Shown: piece after piece, positions 1 through 6,499 of the stretch | Position numbering within the stretch: position 1 is the first letter of the stretch | Layout: the number at the start of each line of letters is the position of its first letter | Made by a program: the position numbers and the translations under genes | The notes under the pieces: generated by a model | The model's database searches: none | What the model was told of the DNA's origin: nothing | Seen by the model: the letters and a program-made list of their open reading frames with translations, nothing else | NCBI GenBank assembly: GCA_023230245.1 | Contig: JALNXT010000089.1 | Span: forward strand, 1-6,622 | Direction: 5' to 3' | Source: Candidatus Cloacimonadota bacterium | Lineage (GTDB): Bacteria; Cloacimonadota; Cloacimonadia; Cloacimonadales; Cloacimonadaceae | DNA: 6,622 nt

Positions 1-116
1 GTATTATTTCATATTGAAGTCCAAGTCTTTAGTTAGCACAAATGTGTCAAGAAGTATGTGTTTTTCAGATGTAGCGCAAGACGCGAAACTCTCCAAAATC
101 TACAACCATTCTGTGG
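1..116. other. Non-coding stretch with nothing recognisable
   Basis: Beyond the terminator, towards the window edge, I see no open frame with a start and Shine-Dalgarno, no RNA gene and no clear repeat on either strand. The next gene presumably lies outside the window. Confidence 0.5.
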
Positions 117-146
117 AATAAAACCCCCGTCGATTAAGCCGGGGGT
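117..146 (-). terminator. Intrinsic terminator after the secreted-protein gene
   Basis: On the minus strand ACCCCCG (146..140) pairs perfectly with CGGGGGT (129..123) around a 10-nt loop and continues into TTTTATT. The GC-rich 7-bp stem followed by a U-rich tail is a classic Rho-independent terminator in the direction of the gene, 118 bp past its stop. The plus-strand reading has no T-run after the stem, so it is not obviously bidirectional. Confidence 0.88.
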
Positions 147-200
147 AACTGGGCTCTATAGCTGTACAGATTATCTGCAAGCAGTGCTGTATTAGTATTC

Positions 201-277
201 GTTCGTAATTTGTGGGGGAAAAGGCGCGGTTGTCTCCTTGTTGTAAAATCTATCCGAACTGGATTTAGTTCGTAATT
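201..277. repeat. 10-bp direct repeat at the 3' end of the secreted-protein gene
   Basis: GTTCGTAATT occurs at 201..210 and again at 268..277, where it encodes the last residues of the secreted protein. The copies are 67 bp apart. It may be a trace of a small duplication of the gene end, or chance. Confidence 0.35.
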
Positions 278-1425
278 GCCACGACTTTATAGAACTTCAT
301 AGCCGCATTTCCCATGCTAGCAGTATATGAATTGGTATAAACAGTAGTGATGGGATTATCAGGGAATACGTCCGGCTCATTGGAAGCAAACACTTTATAG
401 GCATCGGCGTTTGGGATTTCTGCCCAGTTAAGGGTAACAGTAGTACCCACTCTCGTAATTGTTACTTCGGGTTGAGCCAATTCTACTATCCCAGCATTGT
501 CAATCAAGAAGACTGTAATGGGAATACTGTTAACTAGGGTTCCTGGCCCGCTCAGTCCAGGGTTTGTTGGGTCATGGACGGTATCATCGCTTACTATGGA
601 AATACTACGGATATCTTCAGGAGTCGGAGTATTGCACATAAATGCATTAAAGAGTGAGGACGATTCTGTATCCACACGATTCATACGGATCGCAAAATTC
701 CCACCAGTGTATGTAATAGGTGAGCTAAAGGGGATAAACACATATTCATCCGTACTAAGGAAATCAATTAAATCATCGAAAACTAAGGTGTATCCGGCAA
801 ATGGCAACCAGCCATCGCTTAGGTCTGAGGCTGCTGTGTTCTTAACCCATATTTTGATATGATTATCTAACACATCTTGTTCGGTATATTTAAAATAAAA
901 AAGACCCACAATCGTTTCACTTATCATATCCATTTCCGTAGCCTTGTATATGGTTTCGGTTACGCAGGACTTATTATTTACACCCGTTGGTAACGTGGTA
1001 TCAGGAAAAGAGGTAAGCAAATCCCCCACCATTTGACTAGTTGTATCTTGATTGAATATTACCACTCTTTTTGCTGCTGTTTCGTTGTTACTGGAATTAC
1101 TATCGCCAACAAGCTCCACTTCGCCAACCAAAAAATAGACATTGTCACTATTTATACTCCAAGTAAAGGAGTGGACTGCGCTTTCCCCGGCTTCCAGAGC
1201 AGCGCTTGAGGGATCGCAAATAAGGCGTTCAGCTCCAGACTTTTTTAGGTAAACATTATAGGAAGATACGGCGGTAGATCCAGTGTTTTTTACAGTAACG
1301 CTGAAGCTAAGATCCTGCGCTGCTATGCCAGCACTATGACCATTTATCTTGGTCGCCTCCATATCGCTTGCAAATATGCCGACAGCGATCATCAACGCCA
1401 GGGCTAACATTAATAATTTCTTCAT
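265..1425 (-). CDS. Secreted multidomain beta protein (CARDB-like, middle beta domain, C-terminal FN3-like)
   Basis: 386 aa from the chosen start. An ATG 33 nt further upstream is in frame, but the ATG at 1425 has AGGAG 10 nt before it and opens directly on a Sec signal peptide (MKKLLMLALALMIAVGIFAS, cleavage near residue 20). Residues about 24-123 look like a CARDB domain (LSFSVTVKNTGSTAVSSYNV, later SNSSNNETA). Residues about 130-310 form a beta-rich region with ETIYKATEMD, KIWVKNT and ITYTGGNFAIRMNR; I recall this style from exported FCB-group proteins but cannot name the family firmly. Residues 318-386 are fibronectin-III-like (VTLNWAEIPNADAYKVFASN ... KFYKVVAI). The protein ends at that domain: no type IX secretion sorting tail, LPXTG or membrane anchor is visible. 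Three Cys (70, 154, 264) are spread out. It is its own unit, 525 bp from the kinase and followed by a terminator. The likely role is a cell-surface or extracellular structural or adhesive protein. That is inferred from architecture, with no catalytic motif seen. Confidence 0.85.
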   Translation of the reverse strand: MKKLLMLALALMIAVGIFASDMEATKINGHSAGIAAQDLSFSVTVKNTGSTAVSSYNVYLKKSGAERLICDPSSAALEAGESAVHSFTWSINSDNVYFLVGEVELVGDSNSSNNETAAKRVVIFNQDTTSQMVGDLLTSFPDTTLPTGVNNKSCVTETIYKATEMDMISETIVGLFYFKYTEQDVLDNHIKIWVKNTAASDLSDGWLPFAGYTLVFDDLIDFLSTDEYVFIPFSSPITYTGGNFAIRMNRVDTESSSLFNAFMCNTPTPEDIRSISIVSDDTVHDPTNPGLSGPGTLVNSIPITVFLIDNAGIVELAQPEVTITRVGTTVTLNWAEIPNADAYKVFASNEPDVFPDNPITTVYTNSYTASMGNAAMKFYKVVAITN

Positions 1426-1435
1426 AGTAATAAAA

Positions 1436-1440
1436 CTCCT
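1436..1440 (-). promoter_or_regulatory. Shine-Dalgarno that decides the secreted-protein start
   Basis: AGGAG on the minus strand, within AAAGGAGT, lies 10 nt before the ATG at 1425. The longer in-frame start at 1458 would place this site inside the coding region and put 11 polar residues before the signal peptide, so 1425 is preferred. Confidence 0.75.
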
Positions 1441-1618
1441 TTGGCTTTTTGCCCACAATCTTAAGTGAAAACATCCAAATTAAACAGGCAAGTAACAATA
1501 CTTAGCCGATGCTAAACAACTATATCCCAGATACATGGTAGCTTATATATAATAAACTATTAGCACACGAACAGAGCTTAGTGCATGGCGATAATATGTC
1601 AAGCATAAAAACACTGAC

Positions 1619-1805
1619 TCAAGTTCATTTATGGTGGGTAATATGAACTTGTAACGTAGCTCAATTATTATTCCTTGCTTGCATTGTCCTATCATTGCCC
1701 ACTCAATGCCCTTATTATGGACAATGAGTGGGAGTTGATATGGATTATTTAGCATGGATTGCGGTTTTGCTAAACGAGTGGCATGCTCACCATAAATGAA
1801 CTTGA
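1619..1805. repeat. 187-bp segment bounded by perfect 18-bp inverted repeats
   Basis: TCAAGTTCATTTATGGTG at 1619..1636 is the exact reverse complement of 1788..1805. A rough estimate of all pairings in a window this size makes an 18-bp perfect match by chance very unlikely, more so within 200 bp. The core ATGAACTTG occurs a further time at 1643..1651, so the left arm can also close a local 9-bp hairpin. No convincing target-site duplication flanks the arms and no open frame of transposase type lies inside. It could be a small non-autonomous element with terminal inverted repeats, or the closing stem of a structured RNA. Confidence 0.6.
1682..1732. other. Overlapping hairpins inside the inverted-repeat segment
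   Basis: CATTGTCC (1682..1689) pairs with GGACAATG (1719..1726), enclosing a small CATTG/CAATG stem (1693..1697 with 1704..1708). CCCACTCA (1698..1705) pairs instead with TGAGTGGG (1725..1732), with two further 2-bp steps towards a 7-nt loop. The two folds share bases 1725-1726 and the inner stem, so they exclude each other. Two 8-bp perfect arms in 51 bp suggest selected structure, but whether it acts as DNA or RNA is unknown. Confidence 0.5.
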
Positions 1806-1810
1806 ACCAC

Positions 1811-1892
1811 AAAAAAAACTCGCCAATAGCTAGGTTCAACTGTGGAATCAATCGAACACACGGCACGAAGCCGATTATCACTATTAGCGAGT
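1811..1892 (-). terminator. Candidate terminator of the pilus/secretion-kinase operon
   Basis: Read on the minus strand, ACTCGCTAATAG (1892..1881) pairs with CTATTGGCGAGT (1829..1818) at 11 of 12 positions and runs straight into T8 (1818..1811). The loop is long (51 nt) but contains its own small hairpin, CGGC/GCCG around five bases at 1861..1873. It starts about 60 nt past the kinase stop. Stem plus T-run in the correct orientation support a Rho-independent terminator. The long loop is unusual and lowers confidence. Confidence 0.45.
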
Positions 1893-1950
1893 AGTTATAA
1901 GTTAATCAGCAAATTGCGCAGAACCAATTTAATAAATTAAAGCTTAGGAT

Positions 1951-4488
1951 TCACGAACCAATGCGCTTCTTTTTAAGATAAACCAATTCTTTCACTTCCC
2001 GCACCAGTTCTTCGGGGAGTATCGGCTTATTTAATAGCTTATTAATCTGAATATCTTCGGCACGAGTTTGGATATGTATATCGCAAAAGCCGGTATAAAG
2101 AATAATGGGGATATTGCGTAATAGACGTATTTTAGATGCCAACTGGATGCCATCCAAAATGGGCATAGCTATATCGGCAATGATAAGATCGAAAGCTTTT
2201 GGATTATCAGAAAACACCCTCAGCGCTTCTGTGCTATCGCTGAAAGATTGCACATTAAAGCCAGCGTCCCGTAATGCCATTGAAAAAAGCTCTGCCAAAG
2301 ACGCTTCGTCATCCACCATCATCAAGTTTGCGGGCAGGAAGGGATATTCAGCCTTATCGATAGCTGGTATTGCCGTATCTACATGATCTGAAACAGGGAG
2401 GTAGATATGCACGGTGCATCCCTCACCAGGCGAGCTGATAGCATGAACAAAGCCATGGTAACCGGTAATGATGCCGTGAACTATTGATAAGCCAAGGCCT
2501 GTCCCTTCGCCAATACCTTTGGTGCTGAAATAGGGATCGAAGATGCGGGTAATAATATCGGGCTGGATTCCTCTACCTGTATCGCAAAAACTTAGATGCA
2601 GATAATCCGAGCTAAGCTGAACTTTTGGATCAAGATCGATCAATTCAAAGCCGTGGATTTCCTCCAAGCTTATGCTGAGTGTTCCCATTTCAGGGCGCAT
2701 GGCGTGATAGGAATTGGATGAGAGATTCATCAGCACTTGCTGAATTTCATTGGGATCAGCCACTGTATAGCTAAAGCTGGAGATATCGGTGACAATATTT
2801 ATCATGGAGGGTATGGAAGCACGAATCATGGGGATGGCATCCTGGATAATATCCGCCAGGACAATAGGTTTAACACTCACTTCGCTTTGCCTGCTGAAGG
2901 TGAGTATCTTGCCGATCAGGTTTTTAGCCCGCAGGCATGCCTTCAAGGCTTCGTCCAGATCTTCTTCAGCATCGCTGTGGTTGCCTATCTTGCTTGCTGA
3001 AAGAGCAATATAACCGGCAATGATGGTGATGATGTTATTAAAATCATGCGCTATGCCGCCTGCAAGCGTGCCGATAGATTCCATCTTTTGCGCTTGGCGG
3101 AGCTTCATCTCCAAAGATTTTAATTCGCTTAAATCGCGGGTAATGAATACTAACTTGCTTGCCTTGTTATTGGTGTCGGAAATTACCGATGCACTTACGA
3201 GTGCCGGGAAATGTTGTCCCTGCGCATCGACAAGTGTGATCTCCAAGTTCTTGATATAGCTTCCCTGCCTAAGATCCTGTATTATGCTACGCAGGCTGGC
3301 ATTGTTTTCTGGAGGGGCAAGCTCCAGGATGGAGGCATTTCTACCGGTAAGATCAGCTTCGTAATCTACTGCCACCAAACGCAGCGTTTCATCATTTGCA
3401 GTAAGGATTAGTCCATCAAGGTCTGTTACAATGATAGATTCGGGAGATGTAAGCAATATCTTACGTGTTTGCTCTTCAATATCTTTAAGTAAAGCTTCGG
3501 CATGAATACGCTCTTCAATCTCCAGCACCAATTCATGCTTCTGGATAAAGAAGCGTTCTATAAGAGATGCGATATCGGCAAACTCATTATTACGGCTGTC
3601 AATGGGGCGAATGATTTCGGGATTGTTATCCTTCAAGCTCTGGGAGATTAGTTTTAGGGGAGAGGTAATCCACTGCTGAATAAGCACAAATTGGATAACG
3701 AAGAAAATAAGGATAAAGCCCATCGTGCCAAAGATAATAAGGTTTCCCAGTACCCTCAGCTCATTGAGAAAGGGGTTGCTACTATAAAATACAAGCCATG
3801 CTATCGTTTTGTCGTACCAGTTTTTAATGGGACGTTGTATCTTGGTATTGTAATGGATAAAATCTTCTTCTTCGGTAACAGGTTCAATCAGGCTTATCCT
3901 GATATCGTAATTAAGAGATTGGGCAAGTTCATCTAGATACTTGTAATCCCATGCCTGGGCAATTAGTAAGTAGCCAAAAGGTGGATTGCTTCTTGTGGTA
4001 TCGGCGGAGGCGTGAATTCCCGATACCGCAATAGCAGCAATAGTGCTATTGTGACGGGTATTGTAAAAGAGTTTCTTTTTGGTGGCGAGCGAATCCAATA
4101 CCTCTGATTCAATAATAAAATTCTCTAAGCCAGTGATCGGTTTTGCACTGCTATTGTACAGCAGATGATGCTTCGTATCATACACCTGTACAAGCGAATA
4201 GGGGAAAGCTGTGGTAAGCGGACTTAGGTTTTTCTTAGCCCAACTTTCGTCATGCGTTATAGTATAGTACACCATATCATCCCAAAGGCTGTAATTATCC
4301 AGCAAGGACATCTGATTTCCGGTTTTAAGCTGGAAGATGGTATCTATGGTGCTGCGGCGTTGGCTTGTATCAGATTCCAGATATAGGCGAGATTCCTCTC
4401 GTTTAATGTGGAAAAATAGATAAGAGAATCCGCCAAAGCCTATAGTAATAACCACAAAAAGGATAATGAGGCGTTGACTAATGCGCAC
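1951..4488 (-). CDS. Hybrid sensor histidine kinase (CHASE4-like, HAMP, PAS, HisKA, HATPase, receiver)
   Basis: 845 aa, starting at GTG with AGG 6 nt upstream. An early start is needed because the first membrane segment is at residues 7-27 and no internal Met occurs before 60. A second segment at about 248-270 encloses an extracytoplasmic region of some 220 residues; DNYSLWDDMVYYT (64-76) is typical of CHASE4 sensors. A HAMP linker follows (about 270-320, Pro277 and Glu302), then a PAS domain (338-455). The kinase core has GGIAHDFNN with phosphoacceptor His481, an N box with Asn588 and Asn592, G1 DTGRG (636-640), F box FDPYFSTK and G2 GEGTGLGLS. A C-terminal receiver (about 720-840) keeps Asp726/Asp727, phosphoacceptor Asp772, Thr799 and Lys821, so both kinase and receiver look intact. 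There is no output or Hpt domain, so phosphate must pass to a partner encoded elsewhere, or the receiver controls the kinase itself. The gene is 29 bp after the secretin and probably in the same operon. The ligand is unknown. Confidence 0.95.
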   Translation of the reverse strand: MRISQRLIILFVVITIGFGGFSYLFFHIKREESRLYLESDTSQRRSTIDTIFQLKTGNQMSLLDNYSLWDDMVYYTITHDESWAKKNLSPLTTAFPYSLVQVYDTKHHLLYNSSAKPITGLENFIIESEVLDSLATKKKLFYNTRHNSTIAAIAVSGIHASADTTRSNPPFGYLLIAQAWDYKYLDELAQSLNYDIRISLIEPVTEEEDFIHYNTKIQRPIKNWYDKTIAWLVFYSSNPFLNELRVLGNLIIFGTMGFILIFFVIQFVLIQQWITSPLKLISQSLKDNNPEIIRPIDSRNNEFADIASLIERFFIQKHELVLEIEERIHAEALLKDIEEQTRKILLTSPESIIVTDLDGLILTANDETLRLVAVDYEADLTGRNASILELAPPENNASLRSIIQDLRQGSYIKNLEITLVDAQGQHFPALVSASVISDTNNKASKLVFITRDLSELKSLEMKLRQAQKMESIGTLAGGIAHDFNNIITIIAGYIALSASKIGNHSDAEEDLDEALKACLRAKNLIGKILTFSRQSEVSVKPIVLADIIQDAIPMIRASIPSMINIVTDISSFSYTVADPNEIQQVLMNLSSNSYHAMRPEMGTLSISLEEIHGFELIDLDPKVQLSSDYLHLSFCDTGRGIQPDIITRIFDPYFSTKGIGEGTGLGLSIVHGIITGYHGFVHAISSPGEGCTVHIYLPVSDHVDTAIPAIDKAEYPFLPANLMMVDDEASLAELFSMALRDAGFNVQSFSDSTEALRVFSDNPKAFDLIIADIAMPILDGIQLASKIRLLRNIPIILYTGFCDIHIQTRAEDIQINKLLNKPILPEELVREVKELVYLKKKRIGS

Positions 4489-4494
4489 TTTAAG

Positions 4495-4500
4495 CCTGCA
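4495..4500 (-). promoter_or_regulatory. Weak Shine-Dalgarno before the GTG start of the kinase
   Basis: TGCAGG on the minus strand is 6 nt before the GTG at 4488. The match is modest and the start codon is non-ATG, which together suggest lower translation of the kinase than of the structural genes before it in the same transcript (inference). Confidence 0.4.
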
Positions 4501-4517
4501 ATACTCTTAGAAGGTGT

Positions 4518-5627
4518 TTATTGGTTTTTATCCTGAGCTGCTTTTATGAGTCTATCATAAGCACTATCTACAATCTCAGCTTGGAGGGAAATAACCATTT
4601 CACGCTCTTTTTTCTCAAAGCTGCTGTAGCCTGTAAGATAACGAATCCCAAACACCCACCAAGGCAAATCCTTCAGGATGGGAATACCGCTTCTCGTCTT
4701 TGTTTCATCCGTATCAAAGAGTCCCGCGATAACGGTTTCTTCGTTATTAAAGAGCACTAGTTCGGTGGCAGATTTGCTTTTTGCGATTACTGTGGAAACA
4801 GCATTGGGGACACCGCTGGAACGCTCTATGCTAAGTATCAGATGGATAAGATTTTCGCCATTAACGGTAACCACAGTAGGGGTAACATCCATGATAACAC
4901 CTGTTTGAAAGAAGGTATCCATGGTGTTGCCTGCTTCGTCGGTTGTTTTTACGGAGATATCCTGGCCAACTTGAATGAACCCCTTTTTCCCTGACGATAC
5001 AAGAATAGTAGGTTGGGCAATAATATTACCTTTTTGGTTGGTCTCAATGGCCTTTAATGCCGTTGTTACATCTACCTGAAACTTCCCGAGATCGGCATTG
5101 CCGGAAGCAGTAAAAGTCATGGGGGATACTACTTGTGACGCACCTGGGAAACCCGCATTAACCGTAATTTTGCCATTGGTAATGCTTGACCAATCTATCC
5201 CCATGCTACGAGTGTAAGATCTATCGGCAAGCATGGCAATTGCCTTTATTCTAATCTGTTTTGATCCCGCAATAACAACCAAAGGATCAGGTACAACCAC
5301 CGGCGGAACAACAACTGGCACATCCTCTATAGAGATGTATCCGGCGTTATCCTTGCGGATCAAGCGGTTTTGGAGGACTATCAAATCCAGTGCTTTGTCC
5401 CAGGCAAGGTTGTTTATGGGGACATTGATGGGGCCGTTAAAACTGGAGAGATTAATCAGCTTTTTATTGAAGTGTTTCATGGTGTAAGTTTCCAATATCA
5501 TAGCTGCTTCATTGATGCGTGTGTTTTGGTTGATGCTAACCGTTTCTGTAGCAACAGGGGTTTGTGCTTCCGCAGGTGCCACCATTAAGAGCAGCAGTAA
5601 GCATAAGAGTAATGTGATATATTTCAT
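4518..5627 (-). CDS. Compact PilQ/GspD-family outer-membrane secretin
   Basis: About 369 aa from the preferred start. It should form the multimeric outer-membrane ring through which a type IV pilus or type II substrates pass. Residues 1-22 are a signal peptide (MKYITLLLCLLLLLMV, then APAEA, cleavage before Gln). Residues about 29-102 match the STN/N0-type domain (NEAAMILETY... ALDLIVLQNRLI... GYISIE). Residues 103-116 are a Pro/Val linker. The beta domain runs from about 121 to 355: the entry strand with SMGIDWSS, then ALKAIETNQKGNIIAQPTIL, GVIMDVTPTV, LVLFNNEETVIAGLF and the signature SGIPILKDLPWWVFGIRYL. The usual N1/KH domains between N0 and the pore are absent; typical PilQ and GspD are about 600-750 aa. 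A 14-residue helical tail ends the protein. An ATG 12 nt further upstream (5639) overlaps the previous stop but has no Shine-Dalgarno, whereas this ATG has TGAGG 6 nt before it. The kinase gene follows after 29 bp. The family is certain; pilus versus type II use is not. Confidence 0.9.
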   Translation of the reverse strand: MKYITLLLCLLLLLMVAPAEAQTPVATETVSINQNTRINEAAMILETYTMKHFNKKLINLSSFNGPINVPINNLAWDKALDLIVLQNRLIRKDNAGYISIEDVPVVVPPVVVPDPLVVIAGSKQIRIKAIAMLADRSYTRSMGIDWSSITNGKITVNAGFPGASQVVSPMTFTASGNADLGKFQVDVTTALKAIETNQKGNIIAQPTILVSSGKKGFIQVGQDISVKTTDEAGNTMDTFFQTGVIMDVTPTVVTVNGENLIHLILSIERSSGVPNAVSTVIAKSKSATELVLFNNEETVIAGLFDTDETKTRSGIPILKDLPWWVFGIRYLTGYSSFEKKEREMVISLQAEIVDSAYDRLIKAAQDKNQ

Positions 5628-5633
5628 TACGAA

Positions 5634-5638
5634 CCTCA
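5634..5638 (-). promoter_or_regulatory. Shine-Dalgarno that decides the secretin start
   Basis: TGAGG on the minus strand, made partly from the stop codon of the upstream PilO/PilP-like gene, sits 6 nt before the ATG at 5627. The alternative ATG at 5639 is preceded by a pyrimidine/A-rich stretch with no purine-rich site, so 5627 is the better start and leaves a clean signal peptide. Confidence 0.65.
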
Positions 5639-6499
5639 TTTAGGATTTGTTGTAAAAAGAGTTTGTTCCTCTGGGATACCATATTTGTCAATAACAAACA
5701 CTGCTTTAGAGTTTTTCACATCTACGTTGTATAGAAATCCATAAGCCACCTTATCCCCGGGAGCAAGGATTCTTATGATTCCCTGGCTATCTCTGAGGAA
5801 TATGCGGTTGTTGGCAATCCCCACAAGCGTAGCCATGTCAATACTTACCAATCCGCGGTCTAAATTATCATCTTGCATAGCGGTATCATATACCCTAGAG
5901 CTAAAAAGCTGGTAGGAACTGTTGCCACTGGGCATTTTTTTAGGATTAATGCCATCAGCATCAACCCCACCACTGTTAAAGTGAGTTCTAAACACTATGG
6001 AAAATGAGACGGTGTCGCTATGGGCAACGTTATCAGCACCAATAGCTATTTCCTCAATGGTCAGCAACGCTCTCTGATACTCGATATTTCTTGTTAAATC
6101 CACGATGTCCTGATAATTGGATCGTCCTGATATAATGTATTGATTCCAGGAAGTTCCTTCTTTATCCTTGTCCGACATAGCAAAATCAAAAACAGTATTT
6201 TTCTTCATCCATGACAGCATGCGCAGCAGGTATTGGTATGTGATGGTGGGGCTATCGTTTACCAGAATCACTTTGCTCTGCTCTGTAATCATCGCTTTTC
6301 TTATTTCATATTCCATTTTCAAGGAGTCTATATTACTAATCTGGCTCATTAGCACTTCAATCTTTTTGCTAGACTTGTCATTCGCTTCTATAAGAATGGT
6401 CGCTTTTTTATGGAGGTTTTGGTAGGTTGAGATGGAAATACCTCCCAGGATAAACAACAGGGTAGCCAAGACTATGGTGTTTCGTGTTGTATTCGTCAT
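5636..6499 (-). CDS. Inner-membrane pilus/secretion alignment protein: PilO-like module joined to a PilP/GspC-like domain
   Basis: 287 aa. Residues 1-7 are short and polar with one Arg, and 8-27 form a single membrane anchor (IVLATLLFILGGISIS), so most of the protein should be periplasmic. Residues 30-75 are charged and heptad-like, probably a coiled coil. Residues 85-172 resemble the ferredoxin-like fold of PilO/GspM: a helix (YQYLLRMLSWMKK), a strand, the GRSNYQDIVDLTRNIE helix and alternating strands ending SFSIVFRTHF. Residues 173-212 are a Gly/Ser/Asn-rich linker. Residues 213-285 are a small beta domain with the spacing of PilP and the GspC homology region (ATLVGIANNRIFLRDSQG, then LAPGDKVAYG and a closing strand pair). 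PilO and PilP are normally separate proteins, so this looks like a fusion. In the known systems these parts connect the PilM/N platform to the secretin. The start is the ATG overlapping the upstream stop, with GGAGG 6 nt before it. Alternative: a GspC-like protein with an extra PilO-like domain and no PDZ. Function is inferred from architecture and the secretin neighbour. Confidence 0.72.
   Translation of the reverse strand: MTNTTRNTIVLATLLFILGGISISTYQNLHKKATILIEANDKSSKKIEVLMSQISNIDSLKMEYEIRKAMITEQSKVILVNDSPTITYQYLLRMLSWMKKNTVFDFAMSDKDKEGTSWNQYIISGRSNYQDIVDLTRNIEYQRALLTIEEIAIGADNVAHSDTVSFSIVFRTHFNSGGVDADGINPKKMPSGNSSYQLFSSRVYDTAMQDDNLDRGLVSIDMATLVGIANNRIFLRDSQGIIRILAPGDKVAYGFLYNVDVKNSKAVFVIDKYGIPEEQTLFTTNPK

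Larger units (their letters stand above)
1426..1950. other. 525-bp intergenic region without a convincing gene, rich in inverted repeats
   Basis: This stretch separates the kinase stop from the secreted-protein start. It holds a perfect 18-bp inverted repeat (1619..1636 and 1788..1805), a hairpin cluster at 1682..1732, further short stems at 1748..1787, and a 12-bp stem with a T8 tail at 1811..1892. A minus-strand open frame of 112 codons covers 1543..1881 but starts at GTG, has no Shine-Dalgarno and resembles no protein I know. Closer to the secreted-protein gene there is only a TATAGT box on the minus strand (1519..1524) without a matching -35, and a small TTAGC/GCTAA hairpin near 1502..1515. 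A promoter for the secreted-protein gene must lie here but I cannot place it with confidence. Confidence 0.6.

Noticed and set aside
162..184. Short palindromes CTGTACAG and CTGCAAGCAG
   Set aside because: Both are too short to exceed chance, and they have no T-run, operator spacing or neighbouring promoter.
1426..1458. Longer start for the secreted protein
   Set aside because: The extra 11 residues overlap the AGGAG site that serves the ATG at 1425 and would precede a normal signal peptide.
1543..1881. 112-codon minus-strand open frame in the intergenic region
   Set aside because: It starts at GTG without a Shine-Dalgarno, runs through both arms of the 18-bp inverted repeat and the hairpins, and its protein has no recognisable fold or motif. 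The repeats explain the sequence better than coding does.
1834..1892. Integron attC-like site (GTTCAAC fits one core-site consensus)
   Set aside because: No partner core site of the right sequence was found at the expected distance, and there is no integrase or cassette array in the window.
1921..1962. 8-bp direct repeat GAACCAAT flanking the kinase stop
   Set aside because: It is short, AT-rich and overlaps the last kinase codons. No inserted element lies between the copies, so chance is the simplest explanation.
497..4908. Numerous plus-strand open frames of 66-121 codons opposite the minus-strand genes
   Set aside because: They lie wholly within the well-supported secreted-protein, kinase and secretin genes, encode no recognisable domains and are shadows of those reading frames.
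5628..5639. Longer secretin start at the ATG overlapping the upstream stop
   Set aside because: No Shine-Dalgarno precedes it, and it adds Met-Arg-Phe-Val before an already complete signal peptide. The ATG at 5627 has TGAGG at 6 nt. The overlap remains possible as a secondary start.
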